A stretch of 64,000 nt of DNA from Fuerstiella sp. (lineage in GTDB: Bacteria > Planctomycetota > Planctomycetia > Planctomycetales > Planctomycetaceae). A program made the position numbers and the translations under genes. The notes under the pieces are model-generated. The model made no database searches, was not told where the DNA came from, and worked only from the letters and a program-made list of their open reading frames with translations. Location of the stretch: the NCBI GenBank assembly GCA_022447225.1, contig JAKVAZ010000003.1, positions 1 to 64,000 on the forward strand. Direction: 5' to 3'. This document shows positions 52,758 to 60,384 of the stretch, piece after piece; within the stretch, counting starts at the first letter, position 1; the number at the start of each line of letters is the position of its first letter.

Positions 52758-53857
52758 GTTCGAAAGATGGACGCAGGAAGACGAAACCGTCCGATCCCGA
52801 GGTAGGCGGGCGGATCCTCCTGGTCATCTTTTATGGGTTCATATTTTGTCTCATATTACTTTTTCCAGTGGTAATTCTCTTTCACACCCTGAATGACCCT
52901 TCAGGATTCAGTTTTGAATGGGCAGACCTCTTTGTGGGGATTCCAGTAATCATTGCTGTGTTGGCCATGTTGGGTGCCAGCGGCTATGTCGTTGTCAACA
53001 ATCTGAAATTCAGGCGTTTCAATCCAGGCGAACTGGCCAGATTGCAGTCATTAGCGGAGGCTGATCGACCCGAGATGTCCAGCGACTCACTGGTTTATCG
53101 TTTTAATAAAAAAATCGGACTGGGTAAGACCGGAGCGGTCTACGTTGATCAGGCCGGCCGGATGCTTCACTTCTTTAATTGCCATGTGCCCCGGGGATTC
53201 TGGAATTCGCAACCTTCGAAGTGGTTCAGTTGCGCATTCGATGAACTTCGAGCAGTCACTGCGTTTAAGGCACCTTATGTAAAACGAGGGGCCGGCAGTT
53301 CATACCGTGTGAATCGAGGTCCAGAGTCTCTGACCGTGGTGACCGTCGTCGGCAAAGCCAAAATTCCGGGAAGGGCAACCGGCTACGAGGAAGTGCGAGA
53401 CATCATCAAAAAGCTTAAGCCCGTGGCAGAAGCGGAAGCTTCGACCGAGCACCCGGCGACGAGGTCTGCCTTATTATGGGGGAGCGGAGTCGGATTGTTT
53501 TCCGGATTGTGGTACGCGAGTTTGTTTCCCAACACAGCCAACAATGACATCATACTCTATCTGTGTGTGTTAGTGGGCCCTGTTGTGGGGATTGCCGGCA
53601 GTTGTCTGCTGATCTGGTTTGCGGGGCGGTTCCTGAAAATTAACCTTGCTGAGCCGATGGTGTCCAGTCTGGTGACAGGCGTCGTGGGACTGATGTTGGC
53701 AAGTCCCTTGAAAGATCAGTCGGTTGTCCACATGGTGGGAATCCTTGCCGCAGTCGCGGGCGGCGTGATTGGACTCCTTGGCCAATTCACTAAAAAAAAT
53801 GATGTCGAGTCGAAGCAGGATAAACGGGAGTCCGTTGGTGACGACTTATCAGGCTGA
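52754..53857 (+). CDS. Tandem membrane paralog 3 (unknown function)
   Basis: The 367-residue product starts MSSKDGRRKTKPSD, overlapping the previous stop by four bases. The topology is as in paralog 1: two N-terminal helices, central domain, about four C-terminal helices, and tail ending QDKRESVGDDLSG. From the end of helix 2 (FNPGEL) to YEEVRDIIKKLKPV it is almost identical to paralog 1, at DNA level too, whereas the N-terminal helices and the first C-terminal helices differ widely. This mosaic pattern points to recent conversion or strong constraint on the central domain. No known family recognised. Present in the membrane, central domain probably cytoplasmic. Confidence 0.8.
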   Translation: MSSKDGRRKTKPSDPEVGGRILLVIFYGFIFCLILLFPVVILFHTLNDPSGFSFEWADLFVGIPVIIAVLAMLGASGYVVVNNLKFRRFNPGELARLQSLAEADRPEMSSDSLVYRFNKKIGLGKTGAVYVDQAGRMLHFFNCHVPRGFWNSQPSKWFSCAFDELRAVTAFKAPYVKRGAGSSYRVNRGPESLTVVTVVGKAKIPGRATGYEEVRDIIKKLKPVAEAEASTEHPATRSALLWGSGVGLFSGLWYASLFPNTANNDIILYLCVLVGPVVGIAGSCLLIWFAGRFLKINLAEPMVSSLVTGVVGLMLASPLKDQSVVHMVGILAAVAGGVIGLLGQFTKKNDVESKQDKRESVGDDLSG

Positions 53858-53862
53858 AGACC

Positions 53863-54115
53863 AGATCGCCCCAATTAGCGGAACGAAATAGAGCCAAACG
53901 CGCTTGTACTTATGATGTTTGAAAAACCGCGCCGGTGTCATCGGGACGGCAATAAACTTCACGTGCCAAAAGACGCTCGGAAGTGACTGGACGCCAGCGA
54001 ATACAGGCCCGCCTCAACTCAGCATTGGGTTTCTCGATTTGCCAGTCGAAAAGCGGTTTGTGGGATGAGAAGCTGCCGTCAGCCCGCAGGTTCGGCGATC
54101 GAAAATATCACGGCT
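53863..54115 (-). pseudogene. Decayed coding relic of unknown family
   Basis: Minus-strand text reads protein-like in one frame: YFRSPNLRADGSFSSHKPLF, DWQIEKPNAELRRACIRWRP and VTSERLLAREVYCRPDDTGA, ending FQTS and TAA near 53915. A TGA codon sits just before it (NTVKP-stop-YFRSP), where the upstream frame also looks coding. A second frame downstream reads FFKHHKYKRVWLYFVPLIGA, like a membrane-protein end. Both together suggest a gene broken by stop and frameshift. No family recognised. Confidence 0.35.
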
Positions 54116-54142
54116 TGACCGTATTCCCGTCGTCTCCTGAAC

Positions 54143-54754
54143 TTACTTCTTCAAATAGTTATCGCGTATCGTGTGCAGCTGTTTCCAGATCGCCGTATCC
54201 TGCATCTGAGGTGATACGCAGGCAAAAACGTAGTTGCGATCGTTTTTTGTCCATGTCCGAATCTCCAGGTGCAGCTTCTGTGGCTTCTTCGTGGCGAACG
54301 GTTCGACCCAATCAAGAGTGCCTGTGTACAACATGGGCTTCTCCGCAGCCTTTTCGTCCGAGGAAGTCTTTGCGGCGGATTGAACTCGCCGCAGTTCCAG
54401 TGTGAACTCAGACGGATCGACGTCCGGATTCTTTCCGTTCAGGACTGCCTGGCAGAGACCTCGGTAGTATTTCAGGAACTCCTCTCTGATGACGGTTTCT
54501 GTCAGAACGGGCGTCAGTTCAAGCTCAAACGCAAAGGCATAGGAGAAAAATGAATCCGACTCAGGTTTCATCATCCCGGGCGAAAAGCGAATATGTTCCA
54601 AACCTTTCAGCTTCATGTTGGGAGCAAACCCCGGCGGAAGCTTAATGGTTTCGCCACCCCACCCGGCCGGTGCGGCAAGCTTTAAAGATCCTGGTTCATT
54701 GGCGACCAAAAGCGATCCCGACATCAGCAGACTGGCAGCAAACAGGCGTAGCAT
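54143..54754 (-). CDS. Small exported protein of unknown function
   Basis: The 203-residue protein has a signal peptide (MLRLFAASLLMSGSLLVANE). The mature part contains LAAPAGWGGETIKLPPGFAP near the N terminus and a mixed alpha/beta body (FELELTPVLTETVIREEFLKYYRGL, YTGTLDWVEPFATKKPQKLHL, RNYVFACVSPQMQDTAIWKQL). This pattern is like small periplasmic proteins of planctomycetes with no assigned role. No cysteine pairs, heme sites or catalytic motifs are visible. It is monocistronic: a decayed relic lies downstream and a divergent SIS-like gene upstream. Confidence 0.7.
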   Translation of the reverse strand: MLRLFAASLLMSGSLLVANEPGSLKLAAPAGWGGETIKLPPGFAPNMKLKGLEHIRFSPGMMKPESDSFFSYAFAFELELTPVLTETVIREEFLKYYRGLCQAVLNGKNPDVDPSEFTLELRRVQSAAKTSSDEKAAEKPMLYTGTLDWVEPFATKKPQKLHLEIRTWTKNDRNYVFACVSPQMQDTAIWKQLHTIRDNYLKK

Positions 54755-55172
54755 TGGAATTTCCCTGCGGCGGGGATTGAACGAACGACGTCAACCGCAC
54801 CTTAGACAAAGGCTACGTCTGTGTCGCCTGAACCTTGTGGATGCGGAGCCGGTGGAGATAAATACCGGAAGCCGCGAGAGCAGGTGAACGAAGCGAATGC
54901 CGAATCGCGAACGTCAGCACTGGTTGAAACGCCTCTCTGGACGCGGGATACTGCAGGGCTCATGAAATGAGCTGCGTTTCCCGGGTTACGCAGGTCGAGC
55001 GAGAGCATGGACAACGATCACGACAAACGTCTGCGCGATCACTCCAGCATCGCAGGAGTCGGCGGGGTTTTCGTAAGACACAAAGAGTAATTGCGACCAC
55101 ACAGTGCGTGTGCAGATCCAGTTCTCCAGGGCGGTCTCGTTGCATTCGACAAACCCAAGGATAGGAATTTCT
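54755..55172. other. Divergent intergenic region
   Basis: About 420 bases between the divergent small exported protein and the SIS-like protein. Short frames only; no RNA or repeat recognised. It should contain both promoters. Confidence 0.45.
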
Positions 55173-56432
55173 ATGATCAATAGCGTCGTTCGTGTTCGTT
55201 TGTTGACGGTATCACTCTGTCTGATTGGGCTGCCGGTTTTGGGACAGGCATCGACTGAGCCTGGTCCTTTCTCACGGCTTTACTTCGACGCTCTTCTGGT
55301 GGATTCGTTACAGGCGCAGAAGGCTCTTCCTGAGATCACCCGCGCCGGCGAGGGAGCCGCGACCCGCCTCGCGGGCGGGGGACGGCTTTACGTTGCGAGC
55401 ACCCGGCACGACTTTGTCTCGGAGGCCAGGGTGCGCGCCGGAGGTTTGATGTGCATCAACGAGTACCGACGAGGACAATCACTTTCATCAGAAGACGCCG
55501 TCGTCGTCGGCTGGTCGAATATCACACCGGAACAGGACCTGGCGTTGGTGAGGGAGCTGGGTGCGTCGGGCGCCTTTGTTGTCGGGATCGGACCGAAGTC
55601 CGGTGGCTCGGCCACGGCAGCGCTTTTATCCGAAGTTGATGTGTACCTGGACAGCTCTACCTCTGCCGATAATGACGCCAGGCGTCCGTTCGATGGCGAA
55701 GCGTATCCCTTCATCTCCCTCAATAATCTGGCTCTTCTCTGGGCGTTCACCGGTGAAATGACGGCCGCCCTCACGCGACACGACATGATGCCGGCGTTCT
55801 ATCAGAGCGTGCTCGTGCCAGGCGCTCGAGAACGTAACCGTCGACACGAGGGCAAACAGCTCGTTCACAGCCCGACCATTCCTCCGGTGCGACCAGGACA
55901 GCTCGGCCGCAACTACCTCGCTGGGCTGGGTTGTTCTTTTCGTTCGCTCCGAGATAAGGAGGCCGGAACGATCGACCGCGTCGCCCGCACCTGTCTGGAG
56001 GTCAGGGCCAGCGGAAACCGGATTCACGCCTGGCTCATTGCGCACTTCCCCTACCACCAGCCAGGTATGCCGGGCGACCCGGGCTTCTTCGAGCAGTTGG
56101 AGAAGGTGTCCGGCGAGGTCCCGACGACGACGAAGCTTGAGAAGACTCTGCAGTCCGGTGATCTGTTCTTCTTCCTTGGCTACTACCGCCGGCCGGCGGG
56201 AGCCTATCGGGTCGCGCGGCGTGCCGGGGCGTCGATCGTGGAAGTGATTGCCGGGCTCGATAATGCGCCGCTGAAGGAACCCGCTCCGGATCACATCATC
56301 CGACCGTGGTGGTCCTATGGCGACGCGCTGGTGTCGGTGCCGAACTACGATATTCGCATTCTGCCGAGCTCGGGGATCGTCCAGGCGTCGATCTATTGGG
56401 CGGTTGTCGGATCGATGGTGGCGGAGCGATAG
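55173..56432 (+). CDS. Exported SIS-like (phosphosugar-isomerase fold) protein
   Basis: The start at 55173 (MINSVVRVRLL) has AGGAA upstream and exposes a signal peptide ending GLPVLGQA; an earlier ATG at 55104 would bury it. The 419-residue product has text typical of SIS-fold proteins: YFDALLVDSLQAQKALPEIT, GGGRLYVAST, RAGGLM, EDAVVVGWSN and GAFVVGIGP, then a second half with a related layout (IDRVARTCLEVRASGNRIHAW, TLQSGDLFFFLGYY, AGASIVEVIAG). So it is probably a tandem SIS protein. SIS domains bind phosphosugars, but an exported one is odd and may instead recognise another ligand. Base composition looks richer in G+C than its neighbours, and codons such as CGC/GCG/CTC are frequent, a possible sign of transfer. 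Confidence 0.68.
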   Translation: MINSVVRVRLLTVSLCLIGLPVLGQASTEPGPFSRLYFDALLVDSLQAQKALPEITRAGEGAATRLAGGGRLYVASTRHDFVSEARVRAGGLMCINEYRRGQSLSSEDAVVVGWSNITPEQDLALVRELGASGAFVVGIGPKSGGSATAALLSEVDVYLDSSTSADNDARRPFDGEAYPFISLNNLALLWAFTGEMTAALTRHDMMPAFYQSVLVPGARERNRRHEGKQLVHSPTIPPVRPGQLGRNYLAGLGCSFRSLRDKEAGTIDRVARTCLEVRASGNRIHAWLIAHFPYHQPGMPGDPGFFEQLEKVSGEVPTTTKLEKTLQSGDLFFFLGYYRRPAGAYRVARRAGASIVEVIAGLDNAPLKEPAPDHIIRPWWSYGDALVSVPNYDIRILPSSGIVQASIYWAVVGSMVAER

Positions 56433-56481
56433 ATTTCGGCGGGCAACACGGCGACCATGGAACGGACTGCCGTTAACGACG

Positions 56482-56503
56482 AAAACCCCTGCGGTAACAG
56501 GGG
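56482..56503 (-). terminator. Intrinsic terminator of ssrA
   Basis: On the minus strand a CCCCTG/CAGGGG stem (plus strand 56486-56491 and 56498-56503) with a 6-base loop is followed by TTTT. It lies about 50 bases past the tmRNA 3' end. It could also slow transcription of the convergent SIS-like gene. Confidence 0.65.
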
Positions 56504-56517
56504 GTTAGACGCCGTTT

Positions 56518-56546
56518 GTCCGTGCCCGACAATCGATGGCACGGAC
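56518..56546. other. 9-bp inverted repeat between ssrA and its terminator
   Basis: GTCCGTGCC (56518-56526) pairs with GGCACGGAC (56538-56546) around an 11-base loop. It lies just downstream of the mature tmRNA end and may be a processing or terminator element. Confidence 0.5.
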
Positions 56547-56555
56547 GGTGAAAAG

Positions 56556-56910
56556 TGGAGGCGGCGGGAATCGAACCCGCGTCCTGTGGACTCTTAACCA
56601 GAACTTCTACGTGTGTAGTTCGTTGATTGATCTCGCGACGATGAGGTTCTCCGAACAAGACCTTCCGTCACTAGCTCACCACGAATCTTACACTGGCCGT
56701 AGCGAACATTGAGCCAGTGCCAGTCTGATTTTGCAACCGAACTTCGGACTCCTCAGACGGGGATTCCTTGTTCGGGACAGCCTATTTCTAGGCAGCCAGA
56801 GAGTACTGCGGTGTTGCAGTTATTGTTTGATCAGCTTTTTACGAGGCCGGCTGATCAACCTCGACACGCCGCCCTGATCGACGATGACCCAGTCAAATCC
56901 GATCGCCCCC
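56556..56910 (-). ncRNA. ssrA: Transfer-messenger RNA (tmRNA, one-piece)
   Basis: A 355-base one-piece tmRNA. The 5' end GGGGGCG (56904-56910) pairs over seven bases with CGCCTCC before the discriminator A at 56556. The 3' T-arm GCGGG-TTCGATT-CCCGC is perfect, and the 5' region has the conserved GGATTTGAC block. The tag frame 56788-56835 encodes ADQTITATPQYSLAA and stops at TAG. The YSLAA ending matches the LAA-type degron seen by ClpXP and related proteases. The resume codon is inferred to be GCT (56833-56835). tmRNA with SmpB rescues stalled ribosomes and tags the nascent chain. CCA is not encoded (CTT follows), so it must be added by a nucleotidyltransferase. A terminator lies at 56482-56503. 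Confidence 0.95.
56788..56835 (-). other. tmRNA tag-peptide reading frame
   Basis: Fifteen codons from GCT to GCC, then TAG, encode ADQTITATPQYSLAA. The end resembles the usual (Y/N)ALAA, with Ser in place of Ala. The start codon position is inferred from the end and from the A-rich sequence before it. Confidence 0.8.
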
Positions 56911-57345
56911 GATTTCAGGTGCCACCAGACAAACGAAGCTGCCCGATGACCAAAGGAATTCTACACGTTTGTCGGCTGTCCGGACAGAATTCTTCAGGAT
57001 TTTGTCCGGACAGCATTGTTTGCACTATGATCACCAGTCGCAAATCTTCCTGCATTCGTACTGAGTACGCTGATAATCGATGACCACCAATGAGGTGTTC
57101 TAATAAGCAAATACGCCACCGGTGAAGCTGCGGTGTGATCAAAACGAGTTGAGAATCGACAAGGCTGGATCACTGCAGTAAATTGGAACTCTGGCCAGAC
57201 GCAGTCGGGATGAGCTCAACCGGACAGGCGTTTGGCCGATTGGTTGCTACGAGTGACTGTGCCAAAGGAGTCCCGGATGGTCACCCGATGAAATTGACGG
57301 CCGTTTGAAATGCCGACGTCCAGGCGTTTTCAGTGAAGACCTCCC
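56911..57345. other. Divergent intergenic region between ssrA and DUF1592 gene
   Basis: About 435 bases; holds the ssrA promoter and the two TGTCCGGACA dyads. No gene seen. Confidence 0.5.
56977..57012. promoter_or_regulatory. Two TGTCCGGACA palindromes upstream of ssrA
   Basis: The perfect 10-bp dyad TGTCCGGACA occurs at 56977-56986 and 57003-57012, with centres 26 bp apart. They lie 67-102 bases upstream of the ssrA 5' end and about 335 bases before the DUF1592 gene. Two equal dyads on about the same DNA face suggest a dimeric regulator binding pair. The regulator is unknown. Confidence 0.55.
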
Positions 57346-60297
57346 ATGCAGATTCATCACGTCGTTATTACCGCGATCATCCTGTTCCCGGGATGGATTC
57401 TGCCGCGAACGATGTCCGCGGAACCAGCCGCACCCGATCGGCAGCCAGACTTTGCGGACAGCGTACGTCCCTTTCTGCAGACCTACTGCGTGGAATGCCA
57501 CGGCAGTGAGAAACAGGAGGGCAAGCTGGATCTCAGCCATCACTCGACGTCGGAGACGATTGCCAAAAATTATCGTCTCTGGGATCTCGTCCTTGAGAGG
57601 CTGGAAGCCAAAGAGATGCCGCCGGAAGAGGCAAGTCGACATCCAGCGCCGGAAGTACTCAGGGACGTGATCGACTCGCTTCAGGCACTGCGCCGTCAGG
57701 AAGCGCAGCGGCGGGCCGGTGATCCTGGGCGGGTCCTGCCTCGTCGTCTGAGTAATGCCGAGTATGACTATACCATTCGCGATTTGACGGGCGTTGACAT
57801 CAGACCAACACGGGAGTTCCCGATCGACCCCGCTAATGAGGCGGGATTCGACAATTCAGGTGAATCCCTGGCGATGTCCCCGGCATTGTTCCGGAAGTAC
57901 CTGGCGGCTGCGCGATCCGTGGCGGACCACATCGTGTTGAAACCGAAGGGGTTCGTGTTTGCGCCACATCCTGCTGTCACGGACACCGACCGGGATAAGT
58001 ACTGTGTCCATCGGATCGTTGACTTCTATCGCCGACAGAAAGTCGACTATGCCGACTACTTCCTGGCTGCCTGGCAATACAAACATCGCCATGATGAAGG
58101 TAAGTCGGACGCGTCACTGGTCGATGTTGCTGCTGAGGCAGGTGTCAGCGCCAAATATCTGACCACTCTCTGGTCGTTGCTGACCCGAAAACGGCAGGCC
58201 GGAGGGCCACTTGGGGATCTTCAGGGGATGTGGAGGGAACTCCCGGAACCGAACGCCAAACACTCTGATGCTGTCCGCAGTGCCTGTGAAGAGATGCGCG
58301 ACTTCGTCAATCGTGAGCGACTCAAATTTGTCGTCCCCCCGCGCAGCATTGGTTTGCAGGGGATCTCAAGGGGATCTCAGCCTCTGGTACTCTGGGAGAA
58401 TCGTCAACTGGCTGAGCACCGTATGAAATATCACATACCGGAAACCACCTCTGACGAGGGTGATCAGCTGACGTCTGCTCATGAGGAAGACATTGCAAAT
58501 TTCTGTGAGATTTTTCCCGATACGTTTTTCGTGTCGCAACGCGACGCTTCCGTCAATCCGGCAAATCGCAAAGAGGGACGGTTGCTGAGCGCTGGTTTCC
58601 ATCTGATGGTTGGTTACTTCCGCGACGATCAACCACTGTACCGGCTGATTCTGGATGAACAACGGCAGCAGGAACTGGACGCTCTCTGGCAGGAACTCGA
58701 TTTCATTACGTTTGCCCCTGTACGGCAATACAGGGATTTCATCTTCTTCGAACGCGCGGAACCTCGCTGGTTCATGCGGGATTCCATCTTTGATTTTGCA
58801 CGGGCGGAGGACAAGAACGTCAGCTCTGAAGCAATGATCCGGCGACTTGCCGAGGTCTATCTGACGAAGGCCCGTCTACCACCTGAGTCACAGACCGACG
58901 ACGAGGAGTATGGACTGGATTCCGAAAAACACGGCGGCCGGGATGAGGCTCTGCAGGCGATCGAGGAATATTTTACGAGTATGTCTGCCCGAATCCGCAG
59001 GGTGGAACGTTCGCGTCTGGACGCCCACAGCAGTCATGTTGAGGCTCTCCAGGATTTTTCAGAGAAAGCCTTCCGACGTCCCTTGACTGAGTCAGAACGC
59101 AGTGGGATTCCTGCATTCTATCAGTCTCTGCGAGAGGAAGGCCTGAACCACGAAGATGCTGTCCGCGATGTGGTGGTGAGCACACTGATGTCACCCTGGT
59201 TCTGTTATCGCGCCGATCTTCCCCAGGCCGGCAGGGTTACCAGTCCGTTGTCTGACTACGATCTGGCCAGTCGGCTGAGCTACTTTCTTTGGGCCAGCCT
59301 GCCTGATGACGAGTTGTTGAGCCATGCCGCGGCCGGAGACCTGCACAGGCGTGAGGTTCTTCTTGCTCAGACACGACGCATGCTGCGGGACCAACGCGTC
59401 CGGGGTATGGCTACGGAATTTGGCGGTCACTGGCTGGACTTTCGCCGGTTCGAGCAGCACAACAGCGTCGACCGCAGGCGTTTCAAAAGCTTTACAAACA
59501 AACTTCGAAAGTCGATGTACGAAGAGCCTCTGCGTTTCTTTGTTGACCTCGTGCAGCGAAATGGCTCGATACTCGATTTTATCTATGGCGACTACACAAT
59601 TGTGGATGCCGTTCTGGCCGAACACTACGGAATGCCGTCACCAAATGTGGAGCGAGACGACTGGGTCCGGATTGAAGACGCGCGGCGTTACGGACGTGGG
59701 GGGCTGCTGCCGATGTCTGTATTCCTGACCAGCAATTCACCGGGACTGCGGACCAGTCCGGTGAAACGTGGCTATTGGGTTGTCCGTCGCGTGCTTGGCC
59801 AGCACATTCCGCCACCCCCGCCGAATGTCCCCGAGTTGCCGGAGGACGAGGCACAACTGGGGGACCTTTCACTGCGACAAATCATGGCCCGACACCGTAA
59901 TGATCCTGGTTGCGCCGGCTGTCACGATCATTTCGATTCGATTGGTCTGGTCTTCGAAGATTACGGTCCGATTGGTGAGCGGCGTGAAGAGGATCTCGGC
60001 GGTCGGCCCGTCGATACTCGTGCAACGTTTCCGGGTGGTGACGAGGGGACCGGACTGGACGGTCTGCGCCTCTATTTGTCTGAACACCGCCAGGACGATT
60101 TTGTCGATAACCTCTGCCGCAGGTTACTGGCCTATGCCCTCGGACGCAGCCTGCTGCTTTCGGATGAGGCTGCGATTCAAAATATGCGAGATAATCTGGC
60201 GGACCAGGGTTTCTGCTTTAGCAGTTTGGTGGAAACCATCGTTACCAGCCCCCAGTTCCTCAATAAACGCGGTCGAGATTACGAAACTGAGCATTGA
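57346..60297 (+). CDS. Planctomycete cytochrome c / DUF1592-type (PSD) protein
   Basis: The 983-residue protein has a signal peptide, then a cytochrome-c-like site CVECH (Cys48, Cys51, His52) in the PSCyt1-type block FLQTYCVECHGSEKQEGKLDL. The standard planctomycete series follows: DUF1587 (YDYTIRDLTGVDIRPTREFP), DUF1595, DUF1592 (DLASRLSYFLWASLPDDEL), DUF1588 with a second heme-type site GCAGCHDHFDSIGL (Cys856, Cys859, His860), and DUF1585 (LCRRLLAYALGRSLLL). These proteins are exported and abundant in Planctomycetota. Their biochemical role is unproven; a redox or polysaccharide-related role is often suggested. It is followed 87 bases later by its usual partner, a DUF1552 protein, and probably forms an operon with it. 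Confidence 0.93.
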   Translation: MQIHHVVITAIILFPGWILPRTMSAEPAAPDRQPDFADSVRPFLQTYCVECHGSEKQEGKLDLSHHSTSETIAKNYRLWDLVLERLEAKEMPPEEASRHPAPEVLRDVIDSLQALRRQEAQRRAGDPGRVLPRRLSNAEYDYTIRDLTGVDIRPTREFPIDPANEAGFDNSGESLAMSPALFRKYLAAARSVADHIVLKPKGFVFAPHPAVTDTDRDKYCVHRIVDFYRRQKVDYADYFLAAWQYKHRHDEGKSDASLVDVAAEAGVSAKYLTTLWSLLTRKRQAGGPLGDLQGMWRELPEPNAKHSDAVRSACEEMRDFVNRERLKFVVPPRSIGLQGISRGSQPLVLWENRQLAEHRMKYHIPETTSDEGDQLTSAHEEDIANFCEIFPDTFFVSQRDASVNPANRKEGRLLSAGFHLMVGYFRDDQPLYRLILDEQRQQELDALWQELDFITFAPVRQYRDFIFFERAEPRWFMRDSIFDFARAEDKNVSSEAMIRRLAEVYLTKARLPPESQTDDEEYGLDSEKHGGRDEALQAIEEYFTSMSARIRRVERSRLDAHSSHVEALQDFSEKAFRRPLTESERSGIPAFYQSLREEGLNHEDAVRDVVVSTLMSPWFCYRADLPQAGRVTSPLSDYDLASRLSYFLWASLPDDELLSHAAAGDLHRREVLLAQTRRMLRDQRVRGMATEFGGHWLDFRRFEQHNSVDRRRFKSFTNKLRKSMYEEPLRFFVDLVQRNGSILDFIYGDYTIVDAVLAEHYGMPSPNVERDDWVRIEDARRYGRGGLLPMSVFLTSNSPGLRTSPVKRGYWVVRRVLGQHIPPPPPNVPELPEDEAQLGDLSLRQIMARHRNDPGCAGCHDHFDSIGLVFEDYGPIGERREEDLGGRPVDTRATFPGGDEGTGLDGLRLYLSEHRQDDFVDNLCRRLLAYALGRSLLLSDEAAIQNMRDNLADQGFCFSSLVETIVTSPQFLNKRGRDYETEH

Positions 60298-60384
60298 TAT
60301 CGAATAAAACAAATGCCGACGGTAGGATGTTGATCATCAGTTTGCGGTGGCATCAGTGTTTAATGGGTACTCAGAGACAGAACA

